Program-made: the position numbers and the translations under genes
In this document: in pieces, positions 14,806-22,529 of the stretch
How the letters are laid out: every line of letters begins with the position of its first letter
Position numbering within the stretch: the first letter of the stretch is position 1
From: Bacteroidaceae bacterium
Lineage (GTDB): Bacteria > Bacteroidota > Bacteroidia > Bacteroidales > Bacteroidaceae
Direction: 5' to 3'
NCBI GenBank assembly: GCA_024697945.1
Contig: JAILRU010000085.1
Coordinates: 1 to 35,686, forward strand
DNA: 35,686 nucleotides
Notes under the pieces: generated by a model
The model's input: the letters and a program-made list of their open reading frames with translations, nothing else
What the model was told of the DNA's origin: nothing
Databases searched by the model: none

Positions 14806-14822
14806 AATTTCTTAATTTCACA

Positions 14823-14848
14823 TAACATTTCCACCCTTGTGACGTTAT
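14823..14848 (+). promoter_or_regulatory. putative ECF-sigma promoter before the sigma gene
   Basis: TAACATTT (14823-14830), 12 bases, CGTTAT (14843-14848). The AAC core in the -35 and CGT in the -10 are usual for ECF promoters. The same element with the same spacing lies before the outer-membrane protein gene at 19348-19373. Autoregulation is inferred. The -10 is only 8 bases from the ATG, so the transcript would be nearly leaderless. An ACCCTT...AAGGGT inverted repeat overlaps the spacer and -10. Confidence 0.55.
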
Positions 14849-14856
14849 AAGGGTGT

Positions 14857-15369
14857 ATGGATCACTCAGAGTTCGACCGTTTAGCACCCGTCCTGTGCAC
14901 CAAAGCAAAGTCCGTCGCCAGAGATTTCTTCGGCCGACGCGAGGCTGCCGAGGATGTTGCGCAGGAGACCGTCGTACGCCTTTGGAAAGCTTGGGACACG
15001 CTCTCCTCGCCCGTGGAGGCAGAGCGGCTGGCTGTCCGCATTGCCAAGCACGAGTGTATCGATGTATGGCGAAGGGAGCAGCGGCGGCCTCACATCTCGC
15101 TCACTATCAGTCACGAACAGGCAAGTCCTGCACCAGGAGAAGAGCATTCTCTGGAAGAGGCAGAACTAATGAACGCCCTTAGCCGTGCTGCCCACACATT
15201 GCCACGAGCCGAGGGGCGTCTTTGGCGCATGTTCGCTGAGGCTGGAATGGCGGCAAGGGAGATAGCAATAGCAACAGGAATCAATGTTCGGACGGTCAGC
15301 TCTATGCTCAGTCACGCCCGCAAACATATATATAATGTATTAAAAGAAGGAGGATACATTGATGGATAA
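14857..15369 (+). CDS. ECF-type RNA polymerase sigma factor
   Basis: 170 residues with sigma-70 region 2 at about 8-72 (FFGRREAAEDVAQETVVRLWKAW, a classic region 2.2 DVxQETxxRxW motif; region 2.3/2.4 AVRIAKHECIDVWRR) and region 4 at about 105-160 (LPRAEGRLWRMFAEAGMAAREIAIATGINVRTVSSMLSHARKHI, a helix-turn-helix). Region 3 is absent, as in ECF factors. The stop overlaps the start of the next gene, so the two are translationally coupled. That arrangement is the usual one for a sigma factor and its membrane regulator. Likely targets are its own gene and the outer-membrane protein gene at 19396, judged by shared upstream elements. Confidence 0.93.
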   Translation: MDHSEFDRLAPVLCTKAKSVARDFFGRREAAEDVAQETVVRLWKAWDTLSSPVEAERLAVRIAKHECIDVWRREQRRPHISLTISHEQASPAPGEEHSLEEAELMNALSRAAHTLPRAEGRLWRMFAEAGMAAREIAIATGINVRTVSSMLSHARKHIYNVLKEGGYIDG

Positions 15370-16024
15370 AAAACTACTCATTGAACAGTACCTACAGGGA
15401 AAGCACCCGATAGAGCACGAGACGTGGGACCTGCCGACTGACAGCGAACTCGACAGGGACGAGGCGCTCTACGATGCCCTGATTGCCGAGAAGAAAGCGG
15501 CGAAGCAAATAAAGTTTTGGCCATACGCTACCTCAGCTATTGCCGCAGCTGCCTGCGTGCTCATAGCTTTCCTTCTTTGGCCGAAGGGCGATAAGGCTCC
15601 ACAGGACCTTGCTGAAGTGCCTGACGAACAAGTGGAAGCGGGGGAGGACATCGTTCCCCAAAAGCCAGAAGAACAGCCGGTCTTGGCACAAGTCACGGTC
15701 CACAAGGAACAACGTCCAACCCCTAAAGCCACAAAATCCCTTAAAAATTCCAAGCCCCAACCAACACCTGTCAAAGAGGCTCAACCCACGACCGAAACCG
15801 TCGTGCTCACCAATGCTGCCGACAGCCTTTACTACTATCTAACGCAACTCGAGAACGAGATGGGAGAGTGCCGCGACAGTGCCTGCCTGACAGAACTTGG
15901 GAACCTCATGCGAGCCGACGAACGCATCAAGGACTTGGTGAACAAAATCATCCACAAGCAAGTGGAGACTGCCTACCAGGAGGAATACCTCGTAGATACC
16001 ACGACACGATACATTCCATTATGA
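15362..16024 (+). CDS. single-pass membrane protein, putative anti-sigma factor
   Basis: 220 residues from the ATG at 15362, which overlaps the sigma stop codon by 8 bases (a TTG 3 bases earlier is possible). The N-terminal 50 residues are charged and cytoplasmic, followed by one membrane segment FWPYATSAIAAAACVLIAFLLW (about 52-73), a proline- and glutamate-rich periplasmic linker (about 75-140) and a helical C-terminal part (SLYYYLTQLENEMGECRDSACLTELGNL...). No zinc anti-sigma motif or FecR domain is recognisable, so the anti-sigma role rests on gene order and topology. Two cysteines (in ECRDSACL) could form a periplasmic disulfide that senses redox or folding state. It overlaps the next frame (ATGA at 16021). 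Confidence 0.75.
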   Translation: MDKKLLIEQYLQGKHPIEHETWDLPTDSELDRDEALYDALIAEKKAAKQIKFWPYATSAIAAAACVLIAFLLWPKGDKAPQDLAEVPDEQVEAGEDIVPQKPEEQPVLAQVTVHKEQRPTPKATKSLKNSKPQPTPVKEAQPTTETVVLTNAADSLYYYLTQLENEMGECRDSACLTELGNLMRADERIKDLVNKIIHKQVETAYQEEYLVDTTTRYIPL

Positions 16025-16047
16025 ATCAAACAAAAACACATACCACT

Positions 16048-17616
16048 ATGAAAAGGATTTCACGACTCAGCATTTTGCTTCTTGGCCTGTTTTTGGCTTT
16101 GCCACTCAAAGCGCAGATATTCGAGGCAGAAGGTATTCAAAAAGCCATAGCACAATTTCTTAAAGACAAGCATGTAACGATAACTGAGGGCTCATACGAC
16201 TTATCGATAGATGAGTTTACCGATCTTCCAAAGGACAGCGTAATGTCTGTGAAGTTCACTTGCAAGGACGCAAAGCTCCTGAAGAAACTTGTGAATCTGT
16301 TCGAAGAGCAAGAGCATTGGGCAGAGGATTATCGTAGCTACACAGGTCCGGGCAATGAAATGACTCGGGCTTTCAAAGCAACAATAGGTCCGAAAGGTAA
16401 AGGACAGAACACTTACTGCGTGTTCACCTTCTTTCAGAACGCAAGGATTCTCGTCTTTGGTTTAGGTGCTGACGGTCTCAAGCAAGCCTTCCTCCTGCTA
16501 TGGAACGACCTGCCCAAAGGAGAGAAAAAAGGCTTCATCTCCCAGAAACTTGGTTACGATATGGAAGTCGTCAAGATTGAAAAGGGAGAAGATGAAATCA
16601 CGATGGACAGCGTCCGCACGGCCATTAAGGTTGGCGAAACGGTGAAGAACAATCCGCAGCAGGAAATAGATACGACTTACATTGACGGCAAGTGGGCAGT
16701 CAGCGCGAAGTATCATCGGGATGTCTTGCGTGCGATGGACCATGTAAGCGATTATTATGACGGATTTCCAAGCCTGAGCAACAAGATTAAAGAACTTGTG
16801 GAACTCAGCGAAAAAGCAAACGATGTGCAAATGGCCTCGATTGGTTTTGCCCTCAAACGTGAGGCTTCGCGCTATGAACGACTCCTCACACCCGAAGAAT
16901 TCGCGCTGATTTGGAAAGGACTCTACGATATGGAGACCAAAGCAAAGAGCTCCGACCCTCAGATACAAGACTATTTCAAGGCCTCGGAAAGCATCTTGAA
17001 GAGTAAGGTCAACGAGTCTGTCCGGCTGGGATACCACGATACGAAACGCCATCAGTTCCTTCGTGACATCGGCTTTACCATAACAAGAAACGACGGAGGA
17101 CGTTGGTACTATGCTGTCTCAGGCAAACACTATACGGGCAATCCCGAGTTGGAATACCTCGATGCTTGTGCCGACGAGGACGGCGTACTGAAATATACTG
17201 CCGAACACAAAGAGACGAGCCTCAAGCCAGGCATCTACAAGTTGACTGCCGCAGGTCGAACTTCCTATAGCGGCAAAACGGGTGCCTTCATCTTTGCAAA
17301 GACTGACGAGCTCTTGTTGAAGGAGATTCCCGCTTGTGATGACCGCGGTGGTGACATTTGGAGAGATGCTGCGATACGGGTTAAGGAAGCCGACGACAGG
17401 AAAGAACAAATCTCGCCCAACGACGTCCGAATCGCTCTGGCAAACGGCGGAATGGGTTATGGCTGGAGCAAAATCGTGATAGACAACATCGAGGTTCGTA
17501 ACGGAATACTTACTTATGGCGTTTCCTGCGACTCGGACCTCACAGGTCATCCCTTCAAGGGACGTTGGCTCTCTGCCGTTGACTTCGTCCTCGAAAGGGT
17601 TGGCGACCTGCCATAA
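16048..17616 (+). CDS. secreted protein of unknown function in the sigma operon
   Basis: 522 residues with a signal peptide MKRISRLSILLLGLFLALPLKAQ. The ATG at 16021 overlaps the preceding stop and would add nine residues; the ATG at 16048 opens a more regular signal peptide. Residues roughly 25-180 contain a repeated charged and beta pattern (DSVMSVKFTCKDAKLLKKLVNLFEE; TYCVFTFFQNARILVFGLGADG) recalling DUF4252-type small lipoproteins, but the match is weak. A middle helical segment (about 230-340) is followed by a C-terminal jelly-roll-like part (about 380-520: LKPGIYKLTAAGRTSY... IVIDNIEVRNG) that looks like a galactose-binding-type ligand domain. No catalytic motif is evident. It probably works in the periplasm as part of the sigma-dependent response. 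A terminator-like hairpin follows. Confidence 0.7.
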   Translation: MKRISRLSILLLGLFLALPLKAQIFEAEGIQKAIAQFLKDKHVTITEGSYDLSIDEFTDLPKDSVMSVKFTCKDAKLLKKLVNLFEEQEHWAEDYRSYTGPGNEMTRAFKATIGPKGKGQNTYCVFTFFQNARILVFGLGADGLKQAFLLLWNDLPKGEKKGFISQKLGYDMEVVKIEKGEDEITMDSVRTAIKVGETVKNNPQQEIDTTYIDGKWAVSAKYHRDVLRAMDHVSDYYDGFPSLSNKIKELVELSEKANDVQMASIGFALKREASRYERLLTPEEFALIWKGLYDMETKAKSSDPQIQDYFKASESILKSKVNESVRLGYHDTKRHQFLRDIGFTITRNDGGRWYYAVSGKHYTGNPELEYLDACADEDGVLKYTAEHKETSLKPGIYKLTAAGRTSYSGKTGAFIFAKTDELLLKEIPACDDRGGDIWRDAAIRVKEADDRKEQISPNDVRIALANGGMGYGWSKIVIDNIEVRNGILTYGVSCDSDLTGHPFKGRWLSAVDFVLERVGDLP

Positions 17617-17685
17617 AAGGTGAAAAGGTGAAATATTGAAAAGGTTAAAATAATAAATGATTTGGTTTTTAGAAGTTGATAAATT

Positions 17686-17730
17686 GGCGCCGACCTGTTG
17701 CTGCGTTGCGAAATGCGGCAGCAGATTTTA
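17686..17730 (+). terminator. terminator-like hairpin with GGCGCCGACCTG leader
   Basis: TGCTGC (17699-17704) pairs with GCAGCA (17718-17723) and is followed by ATTTTATT. The bases just before, GGCGCCGACCTG (17686-17697), recur at 18890-18901, also before a hairpin. It lies only 26 bases upstream of the next start codon, so it may attenuate rather than end transcription. Confidence 0.6.
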
Positions 17731-17755
17731 TTCTACAAAATGAAATAATGAAGAA

Positions 17756-18865
17756 ATGAAAAAGACAACAATACTCGTGATACTTGCTCTCATAGGTGCA
17801 GTATCGAAGGCAGAAGGCCAGGTGAATCCCAAGATAAGCCAGCTCTTTGAAGAACTCAAGCAGACAAAAGGAGTAATGTATCCCAAGACACCAACCATCA
17901 TAAAGAGAGGAGGAATGGATAACAGCGGGAATCATCCGCAACTGGACTATTCCCTGCATCTCTACTACAGGCCAGACCTCATTCGGGGCAGGCAAGACAG
18001 TCATTTCGTGGATAGCGTGTTGCGAATAGAAAAGGCCTGCTTCGACAAACGAGTGAAGGCTATCCGTCGAACCGTTTCCGAAATGCAGAAAGAGGCACAG
18101 GACAGTTGTCATTACGAAAGTCACACAGGCGGCAAGGACACTATCGTCTGTTCCTTGAACCTCTGTCGCGACACCACACGAGTCCACAAGTACAGCGATG
18201 ACAAGTTCTCTTACTTTTATTCCGACGAGTTTCTCTACTTCGTCCTCGAATCAGGGAAAGCGGAAGAATCTTTCGAAGGACTCTTCCACTATTGCGTCTC
18301 TTTGCCTGGCCTTGACTTATATTCTGGTACATATTCATGGGGAGACATGAATGATGACATCGAAAGCCTCATGAACGAGCACGGCATCAGTCATCGCAAT
18401 GCATTCTGGCAACACGATGATGCATATTCCCACGCTGTCTGGGATGATGAAGAGGAAGAGGAAAGGTCAGCCTGGATAAATATTGTCAACTATGGAGAAT
18501 ATGCTTATGCAGGTGTGACGGAAGCAAAGATTTATTCCTTAACGGAAGACCAGAAACCGCTCGCCCAGCAGTTGCTTGCTGCCATCGACAGCATGGCGCT
18601 GAGGTTCACCAATAGCTGGCAGGACCGATATTACGAGTATCACTATGGCGCTTCTTTCAAAGGGAACCCCTCCACAATACTGGCCGTCTATACACGCCAA
18701 ATCTCGGAAACCAACTCAATACAGGTACGAGTTGCCGACCACAGCTATCACTTCCTCATTCTCTATACAAGAGGCACCGAATGGCTTCCCACCGAATGGT
18801 TTTGCCTCAAGAGCTTCATCAATGGAAAGAAAGAATACTTCGAAGGAATGAAACCAAGAGAGTAG
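17756..18865 (+). CDS. secreted protein of unknown function
   Basis: 369 residues; signal peptide about 1-21 (MKKTTILVILALIGAVSKAEG). I do not recognise a family. The middle is rich in aromatic and acidic residues (KYSDDKFSYFYSDEFLYFVLESGK; DDEEEEERSAWINIVNYGEYAYAG) and alternates strands and turns, suggesting a mainly beta protein. Three cysteines occur near 120-140 (CHYESHTGGKDTIVCSLNLC), where disulfides are possible. It is bracketed by two related GGCGCCGACCTG-hairpin elements, and no promoter of either kind is visible just upstream. It is therefore likely read from the sigma operon through the upstream hairpin. Its place between the sigma operon and the large outer-membrane protein suggests membership of the same regulon. 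Confidence 0.7.
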   Translation: MKKTTILVILALIGAVSKAEGQVNPKISQLFEELKQTKGVMYPKTPTIIKRGGMDNSGNHPQLDYSLHLYYRPDLIRGRQDSHFVDSVLRIEKACFDKRVKAIRRTVSEMQKEAQDSCHYESHTGGKDTIVCSLNLCRDTTRVHKYSDDKFSYFYSDEFLYFVLESGKAEESFEGLFHYCVSLPGLDLYSGTYSWGDMNDDIESLMNEHGISHRNAFWQHDDAYSHAVWDDEEEEERSAWINIVNYGEYAYAGVTEAKIYSLTEDQKPLAQQLLAAIDSMALRFTNSWQDRYYEYHYGASFKGNPSTILAVYTRQISETNSIQVRVADHSYHFLILYTRGTEWLPTEWFCLKSFINGKKEYFEGMKPRE

Positions 18866-18889
18866 ATTATTTTGTTTTATGTTAGAAAA

Positions 18890-18932
18890 GGCGCCGACCT
18901 GCTCCTGCGTCGTGATGACGTGGGAGCTTTTT
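18890..18932 (+). terminator. rho-independent terminator with GGCGCCGACCTG leader
   Basis: GCTCC-tg-CGTC-gtgat-GACG-tg-GGAGC (18901-18927) is a strong hairpin and runs into TTTTT. It follows the unknown-protein stop by 36 bases. The leader and first arm match the element at 17686 in 20 of 23 bases. Confidence 0.85.
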
Positions 18933-18943
18933 AATTGTTTTTT

Positions 18944-18990
18944 ACGCAAAATCACTTAACATTCCGCCACTACTTCATACTGACTATATA
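18944..18990 (+). promoter_or_regulatory. upstream copy of the sigma-type promoter region
   Basis: 18944-18968 matches 19335-19359 in 23 of 25 bases (ACGCAAAATCA, then sTTAACATT, then yCGCC), and both are followed by TATATAGA. Here the -10 position reads ATACTG or CATACT instead of CGTATA, so activity is doubtful. If it is active, its transcript would begin just before the palindromic array at 18999. Confidence 0.4.
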
Positions 18991-18998
18991 GAAATAGG

Positions 18999-19084
18999 TT
19001 TTCGGCGGCCGCTGCAATTCTTTTCGGCGGCCGCTAAAAATGTTTTCAGCGGCCGCTGAAAATGTTTTCGCCGCCCGCCGCAAG
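18999..19084. repeat. four 22-base palindromic units with GCGGCCGC core
   Basis: TTTTC recurs at 18999, 19021, 19043 and 19065, an exact 22-base step. The third unit is a full palindrome, TTTTCAGCGGCCGCTGAAAA. The first two keep the GCGGCCGC core, and the fourth is degraded (CGCCGCCCGCCG). The core is very GC-rich in an AT-rich setting. The array starts 9 bases after the first promoter-like copy and ends about 250 bases before the second. Confidence 0.85.
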
Positions 19085-19102
19085 ATCAACAGAGTGTGGT
19101 AG

Positions 19103-19234
19103 TTCTCCCTAAGAGCCCCACACTTTCTCACTATTCAGCAGGCTCATTTCCCCTATTGGCCCTGCTCGTTTCTATTACTCAGTGCGCTCGTTCTTCTCAT
19201 TGAGCATGCACTTTCTTCTCATTGAGCATGCACT
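19103..19234. repeat. degenerate 22-base repeats, last two identical
   Basis: TTCTTCTCATTGAGCATGCA(CT) is present twice without change at 19191-19212 and 19213-19234. Stepping back 22 bases at a time to 19169, 19147, 19125 and 19103, each unit again begins TTCT or TTTC, and most keep an AGC or TGC...C ending with roughly half to two thirds identity. This suggests an older array of six units with recent copying at the right end. A TGTATG...CATACA hairpin follows at 19237-19254. Confidence 0.6.
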
Positions 19235-19334
19235 TTTTGTATGATGGAACATACATGTAGTACATCAAATACGGTCAAAACACACCCTGCCCAGTACCAG
19301 CAAAGGCAAAATTCCACTGCTTTAAGATATTTTA

Positions 19335-19373
19335 ACGCAAAATCAGTTAACATTTCGCCTCCACGTGCGTATA
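19335..19373 (+). promoter_or_regulatory. putative ECF-sigma promoter of the outer-membrane protein gene
   Basis: TAACATTT (19348-19355), 12 bases, CGTATA (19368-19373). The spacing and both cores equal those before the sigma gene (14823-14848). The start site would be near 19379, giving a leader of about 17 bases before the ATG at 19396. The 11 bases ACGCAAAATCA upstream are shared with the copy at 18944. Confidence 0.6.
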
Positions 19374-19395
19374 ATATATAGATAATGTATAGATT

Positions 19396-22300
19396 ATGAA
19401 GAAAGCACTCATCTCATTTGCAGTCTGTTTGCTTTGTCTCTCAGCTTACGGCCAGACGGACTCGACAAAGACGAAGAAGCGGGAACTTAGTGTCTATGCC
19501 ACAGTTGCCGACCACTTGACGCACGAAGGTATTGACAGTCTGAAGGTGACGTTGCTCCGTGCTGCCGACAGCAGTTTCGTCGATACAGCACACGTGGAAA
19601 GCTATAAATACAACGACAAGCTCCACACTTATGTCGATGCAACTGTCAAGGAGGTGGGCAAGTACCTGTTGCGCCTCGAAGCAAAGGGCTACCAGACGCG
19701 CTTTGCTCCCTTCGACATCCAGAAGATGTACAAGCGGGAAAGCTACCGCGAATTGAAGCCCATCTATTTGCATCGAAGCCCGAAGGCAAAGGCGCAAAGC
19801 CTCATGCTGGCTGGCGACTCCACAACCGTCATGGACGAGGTTGTGGTGAAGGCCACGAAGCTGAAGTTCTACATGGACGGTGACACGCTGGTCTATGACG
19901 CGGATGCCTTCTCGATGGCCGAAGGCTCAATGCTCGACGCGCTCATCAAGAAGTTGCCGGGCGTAGAGCTTCATGGCGGAGGAGAGATAACGGTGAATGG
20001 GCGGAAAGTGGATGCCTTGCTGCTGAATGGCAAAGACTTCTTCGACAGCGACCGCGAACTGCTCCTCGACAACATGCCGTCCTACATGGTGAAGGACATC
20101 CGAAGCTACGAGCGGACACCCGACAACGTGAAGGGCACCATACGCGAGAAGACGACACAGAAAGAGATGGTGATGGACGTGCGGCTGAAGCGCGACTACA
20201 ACACAGCGTGGCTTGCGAATGCGGAAGGCGGAATAGGGAAACGCTTCGGCAGTCAGGAGGACTTCGGAGAGACGACGAAAGCCCCACCCTTCCTCGGACG
20301 AGCCTTCGCCATGCGCTACGCCACGAACTCGCGCATTGCTCTCTTTGCCAACGTCAACAACCTGAGCGACTACCGCACGCCAGGCGAGAAGGGCGAGTGG
20401 TCGCCATTGATACAGGAGCGGGGACTCACGACGAGCTACACCTTAGGAGCCAACGGCCTCTACGAGAAGAGCGAGGACTTTCGCTATCAAGGCAGCATCA
20501 AGGGAACCTATTCCGACAGCAGAGAGGCCAACCACACCGCGAGCGAAACATTCCTCGAGGGCGGCAACACCTACGGACGCTCGTTCTTCACACGTCGCAG
20601 CTACGACACTCGCTTGAACACAAGCCATGATGTGCGCCTGCGAAAGCCTGGCCCGTTGTGGGAAACCTTCAAGGACCTGTACCTCCACAACAGCATTTCG
20701 CTGGAATACCTGCATTGGTCGAACTACTCCAACTCTGCGAGTGCAACGCTGGCAGAGGACGTGGCCGAGGGATGGGGCAAGGCGTGGATGGACAGCCTGA
20801 TGACGCCTTATGCGGGAAACCTCCTGCGCCGCTATGCCCTCAATCGCGACACCTCGCGACGGCACGGCACGGGTCGTCACATAGACCTGCGGGACTATGG
20901 CTTCTCCTACGTCAACCCTGCCCACAACGACTACATTGGCTTCTCGCTCAACTACAGCTACTACTTCCGCGACAGATACGAGGATGTCTTTGAACACTAC
21001 CTGCTGGACTACCCGAAGACGGCAGCAGAGTCTGACTTCCGTAATCGTTATCGTCCCAACAAAGACCGCACACACAACTTCAATGTCACGCCAGAGTTGT
21101 CTTTCGCCCTCGACCAGAAGCACCACCACAACATCGAGATTGAAGACAGATTCTCTTACAATAATAATGAAAGCAACAGGAGCCTCTACCTGCTGAACAA
21201 GATGGAGGAATGGGCAAACACAGAGCTGCATCCTCTCGGCACATTGCCTTCGACAGAGGAAATGCTGCAAACTCTCGATGCCGACAACAGCCAGCTCTCG
21301 CACAGCAAGTCCATCACCAACTCACCAAGCATAGGCTACGGCTTCTACCACTACAGCGACTCTGCAGGAACATCGAACAACTTCAACGCCAGCCTCTCGC
21401 TGCCCATCATACATGAGACACTCGACTATTGGCAGGGGACACAAGTCGATACCACAATGAGTCGTCGCACCACCAGCCTGTCGGCAAGCGTGTACTTCTC
21501 TCACAGCCACAGAAAGACCAACCGCAACATTTATGCCGGTTATCAAACCAATGTCGCGCAACCATCCATGCGCAGCCTGCTCAATATCCGCACCGACAGC
21601 GACCCGCTCAACATCCAGCTCGGCAACCCTGACCTTCGCCCTTCGCGCAACCACACTCTTTACGGCAACTATCGCGAGAAGCTGCGACGCACGCTGGTCA
21701 ATACCTCGTTCAGCTTCGATGCCACACAAGATGCAATCGCCACAGCAGTACTCTACGACAAGCAGACGGGTGTACGGACAAGTACGCCACAGAACATCAA
21801 TGGCAACTGGAACACCAATGCTTCTGCAGGCGTTGACTTCCCGCTCGACCACAAAGAGCGTCTGCGCCTCAAGCAGAAATTCACCCACCGTCACAATCAC
21901 AGCGTGGACCTGATGAACAATGCCCGAAGTGTCGTAGCTTCCAATTACTTCGACGACGAGCTTTCACTGAATTGGAAACCTACTGATAAAATCGACTTCA
22001 CCGCAAAAGGCGACCTCCATTATCAGCGTTCCACCAGCGCTCGGGCGGACTTCACACGAATTAACGTCTTCGACTTCGACTACAGCCTCGCCGGACAGAT
22101 TGAGCTGCCGTGGGACTTCCAGTTTGCCACCGACCTGACTATGTACTCGCGCAGAGGCTATAGCGACAATTCGATGAACACAAACGAACTCGTCTGGAAC
22201 GCCCGCCTCACCAAGCGACTCATGCATGGCAACCTGCTCCTGCAGCTCGACGGCTTCGATATGCTCGGCCAGCTCTCCAACGTCCGCCACACAATCAACG

Positions 22301-22413
22301 CACAAGGCCGCACCGAGACATTCTACAATGTCCTGCCCTCCTACGCCCTCTTCCACGTTATCTGGCGACTGAACAAGAAGTCCAAAAGTGAGGAAAATGC
22401 AAACGGGAAATAA
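19396..22413 (+). CDS. outer-membrane beta-barrel protein, TonB-receptor-like (OMP_b-brl_3 type)
   Basis: 1005 residues with a signal peptide (MKKALISFAVCLLCLSAYG). Residues about 30-130 form a carboxypeptidase-regulatory-like beta domain. It is followed by a plug-like segment (about 148-235: VMDEVVVKATKLKFYMDGDTLVYDADAF... LDALIKKLPGVELHGGGEITVNGRKVDALLLNGKDFF), which is typical of the Bacteroidetes outer-membrane beta-barrel family related to TonB-dependent receptors. The remaining 750 residues have the alternating aromatic/polar pattern of a large barrel. Such proteins are thought to import or bind ligands at the surface; the ligand here is unknown. Its promoter element matches that of the ECF sigma gene. 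No SusD-type partner follows. A strong hairpin terminator lies downstream. Confidence 0.9.
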   Translation: MKKALISFAVCLLCLSAYGQTDSTKTKKRELSVYATVADHLTHEGIDSLKVTLLRAADSSFVDTAHVESYKYNDKLHTYVDATVKEVGKYLLRLEAKGYQTRFAPFDIQKMYKRESYRELKPIYLHRSPKAKAQSLMLAGDSTTVMDEVVVKATKLKFYMDGDTLVYDADAFSMAEGSMLDALIKKLPGVELHGGGEITVNGRKVDALLLNGKDFFDSDRELLLDNMPSYMVKDIRSYERTPDNVKGTIREKTTQKEMVMDVRLKRDYNTAWLANAEGGIGKRFGSQEDFGETTKAPPFLGRAFAMRYATNSRIALFANVNNLSDYRTPGEKGEWSPLIQERGLTTSYTLGANGLYEKSEDFRYQGSIKGTYSDSREANHTASETFLEGGNTYGRSFFTRRSYDTRLNTSHDVRLRKPGPLWETFKDLYLHNSISLEYLHWSNYSNSASATLAEDVAEGWGKAWMDSLMTPYAGNLLRRYALNRDTSRRHGTGRHIDLRDYGFSYVNPAHNDYIGFSLNYSYYFRDRYEDVFEHYLLDYPKTAAESDFRNRYRPNKDRTHNFNVTPELSFALDQKHHHNIEIEDRFSYNNNESNRSLYLLNKMEEWANTELHPLGTLPSTEEMLQTLDADNSQLSHSKSITNSPSIGYGFYHYSDSAGTSNNFNASLSLPIIHETLDYWQGTQVDTTMSRRTTSLSASVYFSHSHRKTNRNIYAGYQTNVAQPSMRSLLNIRTDSDPLNIQLGNPDLRPSRNHTLYGNYREKLRRTLVNTSFSFDATQDAIATAVLYDKQTGVRTSTPQNINGNWNTNASAGVDFPLDHKERLRLKQKFTHRHNHSVDLMNNARSVVASNYFDDELSLNWKPTDKIDFTAKGDLHYQRSTSARADFTRINVFDFDYSLAGQIELPWDFQFATDLTMYSRRGYSDNSMNTNELVWNARLTKRLMHGNLLLQLDGFDMLGQLSNVRHTINAQGRTETFYNVLPSYALFHVIWRLNKKSKSEENANGK

Positions 22414-22459
22414 AACATAGTCTATAATCCACCTCTTACGTTCCGCTCTTATAAAACAA

Positions 22460-22500
22460 CTTCGGGAGGCCGCAGCTGAAAACCAGCGGGCCTCCCGAAG
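22460..22500. terminator. bidirectional terminator between convergent genes
   Basis: CTTCGGGAGGCC (22460-22471) pairs perfectly with GGCCTCCCGAAG (22489-22500), with an inner GCTG-AAAA-CCAGC helix. T-rich sequence flanks it on both strands. It serves the outer-membrane protein genes that face each other. Confidence 0.9.
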
Positions 22501-22529
22501 CAATTATCCTTTTAGCGGACAGCAATAAA

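Noticed and set aside
15868..16047. Longer start for the unknown secreted protein
   Set aside because: It overlaps the end of the putative anti-sigma gene in another frame and puts 60 residues in front of a clear signal peptide.
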